Source: Pseudarthrobacter defluvii
GTDB taxonomy: Bacteria > Actinomycetota > Actinomycetes > Actinomycetales > Micrococcaceae
DNA: 64,000 nt
Direction: 5' to 3'
Assembly (NCBI RefSeq): GCF_030816725.1
Contig: NZ_JAUSYG010000001.1
Span: forward strand, 1,860,001-1,924,000
Shown here piece after piece: positions 1 through 14,467 of this stretch. The position numbers were made by a program, and so were the translations under genes. Below the pieces are notes generated by a model. The model was given only the letters and a program-made list of their open reading frames with translations. It was not told where the DNA came from and ran no database searches. Position 1 is the first letter of the stretch. Each line of letters opens with the position of its first letter.

Positions 1-294
1 GACGTCGTCATTTCCACCCTCCCGCCGCGCGCGGCAGATGGACTCGCCGCGGAAATCGCCGCGCTCAAGACCACCACGCCGGGTGTGCTGCTGGACGTGG
101 CCTACGATCCCTGGCCCAGCCTTATTGCCTCGGTGTGGCAGGCCGGCGGCGGCCGCGTGGTTCCCGGCCTTGAAATGCTGCTGTACCAGGCCGTGGAGCA
201 GGTGCGGCTCTTCACCCGGCGCGGGGAAGACGTTAATGCAGGTGTCATAGATGTGATGTGTGACGCAGTCGGCCTTGCCCGGCGGGCGTTGTGA
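1..294 (+). CDS. aroE: Shikimate dehydrogenase, C-terminal part (gene cut by window start)
   Basis: The reading frame is open from base 1 to a TGA at 292-294 and encodes the last 97 residues of an AroE-type protein. It begins with DVVISTLPP, then has [11 protein letters not shown] and a helix containing [12 protein letters not shown], which match the end of the NADP domain and the C-terminal helix of shikimate dehydrogenase. AroE reduces 3-dehydroshikimate to shikimate with NADPH. The next gene is aroC, overlapping or nearly so, followed by aroK and aroB, which supports the assignment. The N-terminal substrate domain lies outside the window. Confidence 0.9.
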   Translation, partial: DVVISTLPPRAADGLAAEIAALKTTTPGVLLDVAYDPWPSLIASVWQAGGGRVVPGLEMLLYQAVEQVRLFTRRGEDVNAGVIDVMCDAVGLARRAL

Positions 295-320
295 CCGCCC
301 TACGTGGCAGGATGGAAATT

Positions 321-1516
321 ATGCGTTGGTTGACTGCCGGTGAATCCCATGGCCCGGCTCTGATGGGAATTATTGAGGGCGTCCCCGCCGGTGTGGAAAT
401 CACCAGCGGCAACATCGCAGACTCCCTGGCCCGCCGCCGCCTTGGCTACGGACGCGGCGCCCGGATGAAGTTCGAGCAGGATGTTGTCACGATTCTTGGC
501 GGCGTCCGGCACGGCCGCACCCAGGGAGGTCCCGTTGCCATCCAGGTGGGTAACACCGAGTGGCCCAAGTGGGAGCAGATCATGTCCGCAGATCCTGTGG
601 ACGCGGAACTCCTCGCCGACCAGGCACGCAACGCACCCCTGACGCGGCCCCGGCCGGGCCATGCGGACTTCACCGGCATGCAGAAGTACGGCTTTGATGA
701 GGCCCGCCCGGTGCTGGAACGCGCAAGTGCGCGGGAAACGGCCACCCGCGTGGCTCTCGGGACCGTGGCCGCTCAGTTCCTCAGGCACCTCGGCATTGAG
801 CTTGTCAGCCACACGGTCTCCATCGCCAGCGTCACGGTCCCTGAAGGCCGCCCGCTGCCGATACCCAGCGACGTTATCGCCCTGGACACGGATCCCTTGC
901 GCTGCTTTGACCGCGAAACGTCGGACGCAATGGTTGCCGAGGTCGACGCCGCCCACAAGGAAGGCGAGACCCTGGGGGGAGTGGTGGAGGTCCTGGCCTA
1001 CGGCCTTCCGCCGGGACTGGGCAGCTACGTGCACTGGGACCGACGCCTGGACGCCAGGCTGGCTGCTGCCCTCATGGGCATCCAGGCCATCAAGGGCGTG
1101 GAGGTTGGCGACGGCTTCCTCACCGCAGCCCGCCGTGGTTCTGCTGCCCACGATGAGATCGTCCGTGATGGCGAAGGCAGGATTGTCCGCGCCAGCAACC
1201 GAGCCGGCGGCATTGAAGGCGGCATGAGCATCGGCGATGTCCTCCGTGTCCGGGCCGCCATGAAGCCCATTGCCACGGTGCCCCGCGCCCTGCGGACCAT
1301 CGACGTCAGCACAGGCGAAGCGGCCAAGGCCCACCACCAGCGCTCTGACGTGTGTGCCGTACCGGCCGCCGGGGTGGTGGCCGAGGCCATGGTTGCCCTG
1401 GTCCTCGCCGAGGCCGTCATCGAGAAGTTTGGCGGTGATTCAGTGGCCGAGACCGCTCGCAACATCAAGGGCTACCTGGACAACATTCCGGCGTCCCTGG
1501 ACTCGATCGGCCAGTA

Positions 1517-1517
<1 letters not shown>
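321..1517 (+). CDS. aroC: Chorismate synthase
   Basis: Encodes 398 residues starting [16 protein letters not shown], the standard chorismate synthase N terminus. The enzyme makes chorismate from 5-enolpyruvylshikimate 3-phosphate with reduced FMN. Family signatures include GESHGPAL near residue 7, [12 protein letters not shown] near residue 40, and [11 protein letters not shown] in the last third. Longer starts exist at GTG 291 and ATG 312, but AGGA at 309-312 is well spaced for ATG 321, and family members begin at this point. The stop overlaps the aroK start by one base, indicating translational coupling. Confidence 0.95.
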
Positions 1518-3173
<1,656 letters not shown>

Positions 3174-3174
<1 letters not shown>

Positions 3175-3692
3175 TGCAGGGCGACCTGAGCGGCACCGCC
3201 GACTGGCCCGAAGCCGGGTTTCCGGGCGTCCGGATCAACCCGGAAACCCTGCAGCCCCAGATCGTTAACGAAGACGTCGTCCGGGAGGCCCTGGCCGTCT
3301 CGACGGATCCGGCGGACCGAATCTTCGTGCTGCTGGTCGAGGGTCACGCTTCCGACGCCGCCGAACTGCTCGCCGAAGCCCGCTTCAAGGACCCTGAATC
3401 GTTCCTTTTGCGGATTTTCGAGGCCGAAGTGCTGAGCGTCAGCCACCGGATGGACCGCGCTGTCGGGCTGTTCCGGCAACTCCTTGCCGAGTCGCACGGC
3501 ACCCCCGGGGAAGCCTTGGCCCTGCAGTACCTGGGCAGGACCCAGTACGCAGCCGGTCAGACCTCCGCTGCAGTTGAATCCTTTTCCAAGGCGCTGGACC
3601 TGCGGGTGGCGCAGGCGGCAGATGCCGCCCAGATCTACTCGTCGACGGTAGCCCTCCAGCGCGCCCGGGACGTCCTGGACCTGGCCTGCTGA
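3174..3692 (+). CDS. Small TPR-like hypothetical protein in the aro-efp cluster
   Basis: A 172-residue soluble protein without a signal peptide. ATG 3174 overlaps the aroB TGA by one base, so it is almost certainly co-translated with aroB; longer in-frame starts lie inside aroB and are rejected. The C-terminal half (about residues 70-160) is helical with a recognisable tetratricopeptide pattern: paired helices around [26 protein letters not shown] and [26 protein letters not shown]. TPRs bind proteins; no partner is evident. In many actinobacteria this slot holds aroQ and pepQ before efp. Specific function unknown. Confidence 0.7.
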
Positions 3693-3876
3693 CCTGCCTG
3701 TTGTGGCCGCAGCCGCGGGCCGCGGAAAGGCTGCCCGGTATTTACCGGTAGAATGGTTGTGGAATTTTTGCATCCACGCGATTTTTGACAAACACGTGCA
3801 GGCGGGCCGTTGTGGCGTGCCGCCCGGCATACAGCATCTGGCCCCAGCGGCCGGACAAAGAAACCAGAGGAAACCA

Positions 3877-4440
3877 GTGGCAACCACTAACGACATTAAG
3901 AATGGAACGGTCCTGAAGCTTGAGGGCCAGCTCTGGAACGTCATCGAATTCCAGCACGTCAAGCCCGGCAAGGGCGGCGCCTTTGTGCGGACCAAGATGC
4001 GCAACGTGATGTCCGGAAAGGTTGTTGACAAGACGTTCAACGCCGGGCTCAAGATCGAGACCGCCACGGTGGACCGCCGCGACTACCAGTACCTGTACCA
4101 GGACGGTGCGGACTTCGTCTTCATGGACACCTCCGACTACGACCAGATCACCGTATCCGGCGCCACGGTTGGTGACGCCACCAACTTCATGCTCGAGAAC
4201 CAGATGGTTAACATCGCCATCCATGACGGCAACCCCCTCTACATCGAACTGCCGCCGAGCGTCGTCCTGGAAATCACCTACACGGAGCCGGGCCTGCAGG
4301 GCGACCGCTCCTCCGCAGGCACCAAGCCCGCCACCCTGGAGACCGGCTACGAAATCCAGGTCCCGCTGTTCATCGAGAACAACACCAAGGTCAAGGTGGA
4401 CACCCGCGACGGCAGCTACCTGGGCCGGGTTTCTGAGTAG
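3877..4440 (+). CDS. efp: Translation elongation factor P
   Basis: EF-P (187 residues) binds between the P and E sites and rescues ribosomes stalled on polyproline. The start is GTG 3877 (ATTNDIKNG...), preceded by AGAGGA at 3866-3871. The open frame extends upstream to 3703, but that extension has no family homology. The tip loop is [10 protein letters not shown] with Lys at position 32, the residue modified in some bacteria. Domains II and III follow, ending in [15 protein letters not shown] 184-bp gap separates it from the TPR gene, so it may have its own promoter. Its TAG overlaps the nusB GTG by one base. Confidence 0.95.
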   Translation: MATTNDIKNGTVLKLEGQLWNVIEFQHVKPGKGGAFVRTKMRNVMSGKVVDKTFNAGLKIETATVDRRDYQYLYQDGADFVFMDTSDYDQITVSGATVGDATNFMLENQMVNIAIHDGNPLYIELPPSVVLEITYTEPGLQGDRSSAGTKPATLETGYEIQVPLFIENNTKVKVDTRDGSYLGRVSE

Positions 4441-4850
4441 TGAGCGCCCGCGGTAAAGCCCGCAGCAGGGCACTGGATGTTCTTTTCGAAGCGGAGCAGC
4501 GCTCCGTTTCGGCGTTCGACGTGCTTCGCGCACGCCGGGAAAAGACCGACCAGGTGGTCAACCCCTACACCTTGGAGATTGTCGAAGGCGTAGTGTCCCA
4601 GCAGGCCGCCATCGATGAGTTCCTGGAGACTTACTCGCAGGGCTGGACCCTGGAGCGCATGCCGTCCGTGGACCGCATCATCCTGCGCATCGGCACCTGG
4701 GAGCTTCTGTACAACGACGACGTCCCCGATGGCGTGGCGGTCAGCGAGGCAGTTGCGCTGGCCAAGACGCTGTCAACGGATGAGTCCCCGCAGTTCATCA
4801 ATGGCCTTTTGGGCCGGTTGCAGCAGCTGAAGCCTTCGCTGCTCGCCTAG
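4440..4850 (+). CDS. nusB: Transcription antitermination factor NusB
   Basis: A 136-residue all-helical RNA-binding protein. With NusE/S10 it binds boxA and supports rRNA antitermination. The family pattern is clear: ARGKARSRALDVLFEAEQR at the N terminus, and SVDRIILRIGTWELLY and DESPQFINGLLGRL in the C-terminal half. GTG start shared with the efp stop. It is the last gene of the cluster and ends just before a strong hairpin. Confidence 0.95.
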   Translation: MSARGKARSRALDVLFEAEQRSVSAFDVLRARREKTDQVVNPYTLEIVEGVVSQQAAIDEFLETYSQGWTLERMPSVDRIILRIGTWELLYNDDVPDGVAVSEAVALAKTLSTDESPQFINGLLGRLQQLKPSLLA

Positions 4851-4864
4851 CCTCCCCGCAGGAC

Positions 4865-4905
4865 AACGCGAAAGGGCCCCGCCGCAGGCGGGGCCCTTTC
4901 GCGTT
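4865..4905. terminator. Perfect bidirectional terminator hairpin between nusB and the PrsW-like gene
   Basis: A perfect inverted repeat with 19-bp arms (4865-4883 and 4887-4905) and a 3-base loop. The core is AAAGGGCCCCGCC/GGCGGGGCCCTTT, so the A and T runs in the arms provide a U-tract on either strand. It lies between two convergent stops (nusB at 4850, the minus-strand gene at 4921) and would serve both. Confidence 0.9.
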
Positions 4906-4920
4906 CCCATGGGTGCAGGT

Positions 4921-6198
4921 TCAGCCGGCCACGGCCGCCCGCAGTGAGAGAATGCGCTGCAGTTGCTGCCTTTCCTCGGCCTGGTGGAGCGGCACGTCCC
5001 GTCCGCTGAGGATGCGCTGCCGGGTGTTGGCAAGCTGGGTGGCGGCTTTCATGAACTGCTTCATCTGCCGCTTCCGGCCGGAGTTCGCAGCCCAGGCCAA
5101 GGCGGTGCGCCGGCCGCCCAAAGTGGCCAGCAGCTGCACCTCGGCCGGAGTGAACCAGCCGGCGGCGGAATACTCCATCAGCCGCTGCCGCGTCAGCCGC
5201 TTCTCGGCCACCCGCAGGAAGATGATGCCGCCCACGGCCAGGACGAAGATCGGCACCTGGACCACGATGTAGTCCGGCAGGAAGCCCTGGCCCATGCTGT
5301 TCCACCGGTTGTGCAGGAACATGGCCGGCAGCAGTCCCACGAAGAACGCGGCGATCGAAGCGCCGGTGTGCCAGCGCCTGGCAGCGAAGCCCATGACGAG
5401 GCCGGTAGTGCCGGTGAAGATCGCGTGGGCGAAGGGGGACATGACGCCGCGCAGGAAGAAGACCTGGGCGAAGTCGCTGGCCGGCGACGCCGACTCGGCC
5501 ACGGCCCTGCCGAAATAGAGGATGTTCTCCGTGAAGGCGAACCCGCCGGCTATGGTGAAGGCAAACACCACGCCGTCCACGGGCCCGTCGAACTGTCGCC
5601 GCGCCGCGAGCAGAAGGATCAGCAGGCCAAGGGACTTGGCGAATTCCTCCACGATGGGCGCCTGCACTGTTGCCATGTAGGTCTGCAGGTCAGGCTGGTC
5701 GGTGAACTGGAATGCGATGACGAAGAACGGCTGGATCAGCAGGGTGACTGCCACGGACACCGCCGCACCCCACGTGAACGCAAAGAACAGCAGCCGTTTG
5801 GGTTCCGGCTCCCACCTGTCGATGATGTGGACCGCTGTCAGGACCACCGCCAGCGGGACCAGGGACGCCAGGAAGCCAATCAGGAACCCGGCGGCCCCGG
5901 TGTTGGACAGCAGGAACGGCACCACCAGGAACAGGCTCAGGAAAGCGAGCACGCCGCCGGCAATCGACAACCCCACCAGCCCGCCGCGGGCCCGCGTTGC
6001 ATGCAGCACCGTTCCCTGGGTCTGGGCCGGCACCATCACGGCCAGCGGCTGGCCCTGGTGGCCCGGGGCGGCCCGGTAGTGTTCCGGCTGCACATGGCCC
6101 ATCCAGCTGGGGTTGGCCTGCTGGGGCAGGGGACGGTAGCCGCCGCGGTAATGGTCGTCGGGGAGGCCGGAGGGAGGCTGCTGCGGGTACGTCGGCAT
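4921..6198 (-). CDS. PrsW-family membrane-embedded metalloprotease
   Basis: A 425-residue polytopic membrane protein. It has a cytoplasmic proline/glutamine-rich N terminus (about 80 residues), then about eight hydrophobic segments, then a charged C-terminal tail. The PrsW signature is present: APIVEEFAKSLG, with the two Glu of the EExxK motif inside a membrane helix, and later conserved His-containing helices (FAHAIFTGTTG and AMFLHNRWN). PrsW proteases carry out site-1 cleavage of anti-sigma factors in Bacillus; the substrate here is unknown. ATG 6198 is preferred on protein grounds; a GTG at 6231 adds 11 residues. Confidence 0.85.
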   Translation of the reverse strand: MPTYPQQPPSGLPDDHYRGGYRPLPQQANPSWMGHVQPEHYRAAPGHQGQPLAVMVPAQTQGTVLHATRARGGLVGLSIAGGVLAFLSLFLVVPFLLSNTGAAGFLIGFLASLVPLAVVLTAVHIIDRWEPEPKRLLFFAFTWGAAVSVAVTLLIQPFFVIAFQFTDQPDLQTYMATVQAPIVEEFAKSLGLLILLLAARRQFDGPVDGVVFAFTIAGGFAFTENILYFGRAVAESASPASDFAQVFFLRGVMSPFAHAIFTGTTGLVMGFAARRWHTGASIAAFFVGLLPAMFLHNRWNSMGQGFLPDYIVVQVPIFVLAVGGIIFLRVAEKRLTRQRLMEYSAAGWFTPAEVQLLATLGGRRTALAWAANSGRKRQMKQFMKAATQLANTRQRILSGRDVPLHQAEERQQLQRILSLRAAVAG

Positions 6199-6309
6199 AC
6201 CCGAAAGCCTAAGCGGGTGCTGCCGCACCACAAAGGACCCGGCCTCAGGGCCGCCGGAATGTGATCAGCGCCGCGTTGTCCGGGCACGGGCCCGGCAGGG
6301 ACCGTGTGG

Positions 6310-6315
6310 TAATTT
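6310..6315 (+). promoter_or_regulatory. Candidate -10 box for the pyr operon
   Basis: TAATTT at 6310-6315 lies in an AT-rich patch just upstream of the PyrR-type hairpin and is preceded by TGTGG. No convincing -35 box was found at the usual distance. It would give a short leader that contains the PyrR hairpin. Assignment by eye only. Confidence 0.35.
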
Positions 6316-6342
6316 TGAACAGCAAACATTCCTTTTTTAATT

Positions 6343-6358
6343 CCGTCCTGTGAGGCGG
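6343..6358 (+). promoter_or_regulatory. PyrR-binding RNA hairpin in the pyr leader
   Basis: The RNA can form CCG-UCCUGUGAGG-CGG. The loop matches the UCCNGNGAGG sequence recognised by PyrR in pyrimidine attenuation and translational repression. It ends 5 bases before the purine-rich ribosome binding site (AGGGGAGA, 6363-6370) of pyrR. No intrinsic terminator follows. Binding of PyrR with UMP would therefore be expected to hide the ribosome binding site, as reported for mycobacterial pyrR. Confidence 0.75.
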
Positions 6359-6376
6359 GGAAAGGGGAGACGAGCG

Positions 6377-6964
6377 TTGACATCTGTCACCAGCGCACCG
6401 GTTCCAGCCAGGGTTGTCCTCAGCCAGGCGGACATCGACCGGGCCCTCACTCGTATCGCCCACGAGATCCTCGAAGCCAACAAGGGATCCCGGGACCTGG
6501 TCCTGTTGGGCATTCCCCGCCGCGGTTACCCGCTGGCTGTCCGGCTGGCTGATAAGATCGCTGCCGCGGACAACACCGTTGACGCCGCTGCCATTGTGGG
6601 CCAGCTGGACGTCACCATGTTCCGTGACGACCTCTCCCACCAGGGGACCCGGCCGCCGTACCCCACCAGGCTGCCCCGGACCGGCATCGACAACAAAGTA
6701 GTGGTGCTGATCGACGACGTCCTGTACTCCGGACGCACCATCCGCGCCGCCCTGGACGCCCTGGTCGACCTCGGCCGGCCCCGCATCGTCCGGCTGGCAG
6801 TCCTCATTGACCGCGGCCACCGCGAACTTCCCATCCGGGCAGACCACGTGGGCAAGAACCTGCCTACCTCCTCGGCCGAGAAAGTCCGGGTCCGGCTCGA
6901 AGAGACAGACACGGCCGACGGCGGAACCCCGGTCAACGAAGTGGTAATCGAGGCGGGCGCGTGA
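6377..6964 (+). CDS. pyrR: PyrR bifunctional pyr regulator / uracil phosphoribosyltransferase
   Basis: A 195-residue type I phosphoribosyltransferase fold protein that binds pyr mRNA in response to UMP. The PRPP loop [18 protein letters not shown] lies near residues 108-125, and the conserved PRRGYPLA is near residue 47. Start: TTG 6377 with AGGGGAGA seven bases upstream. An upstream GTG at 6350 falls inside the PyrR hairpin and is unlikely. The gene heads the pyrimidine operon and overlaps pyrB (GTGA), so it probably regulates its own operon. Confidence 0.92.
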   Translation: MTSVTSAPVPARVVLSQADIDRALTRIAHEILEANKGSRDLVLLGIPRRGYPLAVRLADKIAAADNTVDAAAIVGQLDVTMFRDDLSHQGTRPPYPTRLPRTGIDNKVVVLIDDVLYSGRTIRAALDALVDLGRPRIVRLAVLIDRGHRELPIRADHVGKNLPTSSAEKVRVRLEETDTADGGTPVNEVVIEAGA

Positions 6965-7986
6965 AGCATCTCCTGTCCACCGAGGACCTTAGCTTCACGA
7001 ACGCCATCCGCATCCTGGATACTGCCGAGGAAATGTCGGCAGTGGGGGAGCGGGAAGTGAAGAAGCTTCCGGCACTGCGCGGACGCACCGTGGTCAACCT
7101 CTTCTTCGAGGACTCCACCCGCACCCGCATCTCCTTCGAAGCCGCGGCCAAGCGGCTCTCGGCGGACGTCATCAACTTCGCCGCCAAGGGGTCCTCCGTC
7201 TCCAAGGGTGAGTCCCTCAAGGACACGGCCCAGACGCTGTCCGCCATGGGTGCGGACGCCGTCGTCATCCGGCACTGGGCCTCAGGCGCACCCCACCGAC
7301 TGGCCGCCACTGACTGGATCGACGCAGCAGTCATCAACGCCGGCGACGGCACCCATGAGCACCCCACCCAGGCCCTGCTCGACGCCTTCACCATGCGCCG
7401 GCACTGGGCCCGCCTCTCCGGCACCGGCTCCGAAGGGACCGACCTCAAAGGCATGCGGGTGGCCATCGCAGGTGACGTCCTGCATTCACGCGTGGCGCGG
7501 TCGAACGTGTGGCTGCTCCGGACCCTCGGCGCCGAAGTCACGCTCGTGGCCCCGCCCACCCTGCTGCCGGTCGGCGTCGAAAAATGGCCCTGCAGCGTCA
7601 GCTACGACCTCGATCAGACCCTGCAAAACGGCGTGGACGCGGTCATGATGCTGCGTGTCCAGGGCGAGCGGATGAACGCGTCGTTCTTCCCCAGCACCCG
7701 GGAATACTCACGCCGCTGGGGCTTTGACGACAACCGGCTCCGGGCCCTCGACGACCTCGGCATGACGGACACCATCATCATGCACCCCGGGCCCATGAAC
7801 CGGGGCCTGGAGATCAGCGCCGCCGCGGCCGATTCGCCCCGTTCCACCGTCCTGGCGCAGGTCCGCAACGGCGTTTCTGTGCGGATGGCAGCCTTGTACC
7901 TGCTGCTCTCCGGGGACACCCGGGAACCAGCCGCACACCGGGCACCGGCCTACGCCGCTGCCTCTTCCACCAAGGAGAGCAACTGA
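6961..7986 (+). CDS. pyrB: Aspartate carbamoyltransferase catalytic subunit
   Basis: 341 residues; makes carbamoyl-aspartate from carbamoyl phosphate and aspartate. The carbamoyl-phosphate loop [13 protein letters not shown] lies near residue 48, HPTQALLD near residue 134 and [11 protein letters not shown] near residue 261. No pyrI regulatory subunit lies next to it, as is usual in actinobacteria. GTG start overlapping the pyrR stop by 4 bases; the stop overlaps pyrC by 1 base. Confidence 0.95.
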   Translation: MKHLLSTEDLSFTNAIRILDTAEEMSAVGEREVKKLPALRGRTVVNLFFEDSTRTRISFEAAAKRLSADVINFAAKGSSVSKGESLKDTAQTLSAMGADAVVIRHWASGAPHRLAATDWIDAAVINAGDGTHEHPTQALLDAFTMRRHWARLSGTGSEGTDLKGMRVAIAGDVLHSRVARSNVWLLRTLGAEVTLVAPPTLLPVGVEKWPCSVSYDLDQTLQNGVDAVMMLRVQGERMNASFFPSTREYSRRWGFDDNRLRALDDLGMTDTIIMHPGPMNRGLEISAAAADSPRSTVLAQVRNGVSVRMAALYLLLSGDTREPAAHRAPAYAAASSTKESN

Positions 7987-9326
7987 TGGCAGCCAACATT
8001 GGAACCTACCTCATCCAAGGCGCCGCCATCCTGGGCGGGGAGCCCGCGGACCTGCTGATCCGGGACGGCATCATCGCCGAGATCGGCCATGGCCTGTCCG
8101 CTGACGGCGCCACCGTCATCGACGCCACCGGCCTCGTGGCGCTGCCCGGCATGGTGGATGTCCACACGCACCTGCGCGAACCGGGGCGCGAAGACGCCGA
8201 AACAGTGGAGACCGGCACCCGGGCTGCGGCGCTGGGCGGTTACACCGCCGTGCACGCCATGGCCAACAGCACGCCGGTCGCGGACACGGCTGGCGTGGTG
8301 GAGCAGGTCTACACGCTTGGCCGGGCAGCAGGCTGGGTGGACGTGCGCCCGGTGGGTGCCGTCACCGTCGGCCTCGCGGGGGAGCAGCTGGCCGAGCTCG
8401 GCGCCATGGCTGATTCCCGCGCCCGCGTCCGGATATTCTCCGATGACGGCATCTGCGTCCACGACCCCGTGCTCATGCGCCGGGCCCTCGAGTACGTCAA
8501 GGCGTTCGACGGCGTCGTGGCCCAGCATGCGCAGGAACCGCGCCTTACCGCCGGGGCACAGATGAACGAGGGCGACGTCTCCGCCGTCCTGGGACTCACC
8601 GGCTGGCCCGCGGTCGCCGAGGAAAGCATCATCGCGCGCGACGTCCTGTTGGCCCAGCACGTCGGATCGCGCCTGCACGTGTGCCACGTGTCCACGGCAG
8701 GCTCAGTGGAAATCATCCGCTGGGCCAAGGAACGCGGCATCGACGTCACGGCCGAGGTCACCCCCCACCACCTGCTCCTGACCGATGACCTGGTGCGCAG
8801 CTACGACCCCGTCTTCAAGGTCAACCCGCCGCTGCGCACCGACGCCGACGTCCAGGCATTGCGCGCAGGCCTGGCGGACGGCACGATCGACGTTGTGGGA
8901 ACGGACCACGCTCCGCACCCCAGCGAGCACAAGGAATGCGAGTGGGCCCAGGCTGCCATGGGCATGACCGGACTGGAAACGGCCTTGTCCGTGGTCCAGC
9001 ACGCCATGATCGACACCGGCCTCATGACCTGGGCCGATTTTGCCCGGGTCACGTCCACCGCGGCCGCAAAGATTGGCCGGCTGGACGACCAGGGCCGGCC
9101 CATCGAGGCAGGAGAGCCCGCCAACCTCATCCTGGTGGATCCGGTGGCGCGCTGGATGGTGGACCCGTTCCAGATGGCCACCATGGGCCGGAACTCGCCC
9201 TTCAAGGGCAGGGAGCTTCCCGGCAAGGTGGTGGCCACCTTCTTCAAAGGGCACCCCACTGTCCTTGACGGCGCGCTCAACACCCCGCACCCGGAAGGCG
9301 CCGCAACTCCGGCAGGGGCTGCCTGA
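7986..9326 (+). CDS. pyrC: Dihydroorotase
   Basis: A 446-residue zinc amidohydrolase of the long (type I) dihydroorotase group that cyclises carbamoyl-aspartate. Metal and substrate motifs are VDVHTHLREPGRED near residue 57, the conserved His residues in VCHVSTAGS and EVTPHHLLLTDD, and the catalytic Asp in VGTDHAPHPSEHK. ATG 7986 overlaps the pyrB stop by one base and the stop overlaps the next gene's ATG. Confidence 0.95.
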   Translation: MAANIGTYLIQGAAILGGEPADLLIRDGIIAEIGHGLSADGATVIDATGLVALPGMVDVHTHLREPGREDAETVETGTRAAALGGYTAVHAMANSTPVADTAGVVEQVYTLGRAAGWVDVRPVGAVTVGLAGEQLAELGAMADSRARVRIFSDDGICVHDPVLMRRALEYVKAFDGVVAQHAQEPRLTAGAQMNEGDVSAVLGLTGWPAVAEESIIARDVLLAQHVGSRLHVCHVSTAGSVEIIRWAKERGIDVTAEVTPHHLLLTDDLVRSYDPVFKVNPPLRTDADVQALRAGLADGTIDVVGTDHAPHPSEHKECEWAQAAMGMTGLETALSVVQHAMIDTGLMTWADFARVTSTAAAKIGRLDDQGRPIEAGEPANLILVDPVARWMVDPFQMATMGRNSPFKGRELPGKVVATFFKGHPTVLDGALNTPHPEGAATPAGAA

Positions 9327-9844
9327 TGGATAAGATCCTTCCCGGACTTGCCATGCTGGCGGTGGTCGCCGTCGTCTTTGTCCTCCTCGCCGTCGGCTGG
9401 CGCAACCGCCTGAAGCGCCAGTCCGACGTCGAAGAATTGCCCCAGGTGCCCGCCGCACCCGGTGAGCCCACCACCGCTGCCGACGGGCAGTACGTGGCCA
9501 CCACCACGGCAGGTGACTGGCTTGACCGGATCGCCGTGCACGGGCTGGGCATCCGCACCAACTCCACCCTCGAGGTGTACCCGCACGGAGTCCTTTACGA
9601 GCGATCCGGTGCCCCCGCCCTGTACATCCCCGCAGGCTCCCTCACGGGAGTCCGGCAGGACAGCGGCATGGCCGGGAAGTTCGTGGAAAAGGACGGACTC
9701 CTGGTACTCGCATGGACGCTTGGCGCGCACGAGCTGGACACGGGCTTCCGTACCCGCCGCGCCGCGGACAAGGACGTGCTGTACCAGGCCCTTCAGGATT
9801 TGATTTCGTCAGCCCCAGCGGCTGGTGCCACCAGTGGAAAGTAA
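9326..9844 (+). CDS. Small membrane protein with PH-like domain, between pyrC and carA
   Basis: 172 residues: one N-terminal transmembrane helix (about residues 6-26, ending WRNRLKR) and a soluble beta-rich domain (about 60-165). That domain has a pattern reminiscent of bacterial PH domains ([28 protein letters not shown] and [20 protein letters not shown]). A membrane protein gene sits in the same slot in mycobacteria (Rv1382, between pyrC and carA). ATG overlaps the pyrC stop. Its conserved place in the pyr operon suggests a link to pyrimidine synthesis or its localisation, but the function is not known. Confidence 0.75.
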   Translation: MDKILPGLAMLAVVAVVFVLLAVGWRNRLKRQSDVEELPQVPAAPGEPTTAADGQYVATTTAGDWLDRIAVHGLGIRTNSTLEVYPHGVLYERSGAPALYIPAGSLTGVRQDSGMAGKFVEKDGLLVLAWTLGAHELDTGFRTRRAADKDVLYQALQDLISSAPAAGATSGK

Positions 9845-9848
9845 GACA

Positions 9849-11152
9849 GTGAAAGCGAATACATTGACAGCAACCACCTCCGCTCCTGTGTCGGCCCCGG
9901 CTGCGCTGGTTCTCGAAGACGGACGTATTTTCCGCGGCACAAGCTACGGCGCCACCGGCACCGCCCTGGGTGAGGCCGTCTTCGCCACCGGCATGACCGG
10001 CTACCAGGAGACCATCACCGATCCGTCATACGCCCGCCAGCTGGTGGTGCAGACGGCCCCGCACATCGGCAACACCGGCGTGAACGATGACGACGCCGAG
10101 TCCCGGCGCATCTGGGTGGCCGGCTACATTGTCCGCGACGCCGCGCGCCGGCCCTCCAACTGGCGTTCCGAGCGGTCGCTGGATGAGGAGCTGGTGGCCC
10201 AGGGCATCGTCGGCATCCAGGGTGTGGACACCCGCGCCATCACCCGCCACCTGCGCGAGCACAAAACCATGCGCGCCGGCATCTTCTCCGGCGAGCCTGC
10301 GCAGGGGACCGACAAGGAACTGCTCGACGCCGTCCTGGCCAGTGCCCCCATGGAGGGTTCGCGCCTGGCCGAGGAAGTCAGCGTCGACGAAGCCTACGTG
10401 GTGGAACCGAGGGACCATGGCTGGGAGGGCGAGCCCCGCTTCACCATTGCGGCGATCGATCTCGGCATCAAGGCCATGACCCCGGTCCGCTTCGCAGAGC
10501 GCGGCGTCCGCGTCCACGTGCTCCCCGCCACCGCCACCCTTGAGGACGTCAAGGCCGTCAACCCGGACGGATTCTTCATGTCCAACGGCCCGGGCGACCC
10601 CGCCACCGCCGACGCCCAGGTGAAACTGCTCCGCTCCGTCCTGGACGAGAAGCTGCCCTACTTCGGCATCTGCTTCGGCAACCAGATCCTGGGCCGCGCG
10701 CTGGGCTTCGGCACCTACAAGCTCCGCTACGGGCACCGCGGCATCAACCAGCCCGTGATGGACCGCCGCACCGGCAAGGTGGAGATCACCTCGCAGAACC
10801 ACGGCTTTGCCGTGGACGCCCCGCTCGACGGTGCCACCCGGGCACCCGAGGAGCGCTACGGCCGGGTGGAAGTCAGCCATGTCAGCCTGAACGACGACGT
10901 CGTGGAAGGCCTCGCCTGCCTGGACATCCCGGCGTTCTCCGTCCAGTACCACCCGGAAGCGGCAGCCGGGCCGCACGATGCCGCCTACCTGTTTGACCGC
11001 TTCATCGAACTGATGGAGGGCACCCGGGACGGCCGGACCGCCAACCTGTCCAAGGAACCGGTGGACTCCGCCCACCCCGCGCAAGCGGACAACAACAGCG
11101 CCGACTCGGCAACGCCGAAGAATTCCGACAACAAGACTGAGGACAAGAAGTA

Positions 11153-11153
<1 letters not shown>
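9849..11153 (+). CDS. carA: Carbamoyl-phosphate synthase small (glutaminase) subunit
   Basis: 434 residues from GTG 9849 (GGAAAG upstream at 9837-9842). An N-terminal CPSase domain ([27 protein letters not shown]) is followed by a class I glutamine amidotransferase domain with the nucleophile Cys in [12 protein letters not shown] and the His/Glu pair in [14 protein letters not shown]. It feeds ammonia to CarB. The C terminus carries a 40-residue low-complexity tail rich in Asp, Asn, Ser and Lys that is not needed for the fold. The start could also be TTG 9864. It ends overlapping carB by one base. Confidence 0.94.

Positions 11154-14459
<3,306 letters not shown>

Positions 14460-14467
<8 letters not shown>

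Noticed and set aside
3693-3876. A promoter pair (TAGAAT at 3749-3754 or TTGACA at 3785-3790) for efp.
   Set aside because: Neither box has a partner at proper spacing, so I could not decide; the gap itself does suggest some promoter.
3703-3876. N-terminal extension of EF-P from an upstream start at 3703.
   Set aside because: The extra 58 residues have no EF-P homology and GTG 3877 has a good ribosome binding site.
6350-6376. A GTG start for pyrR at 6350.
   Set aside because: It lies within the PyrR hairpin, and TTG 6377 has the well-placed AGGGGAGA site.
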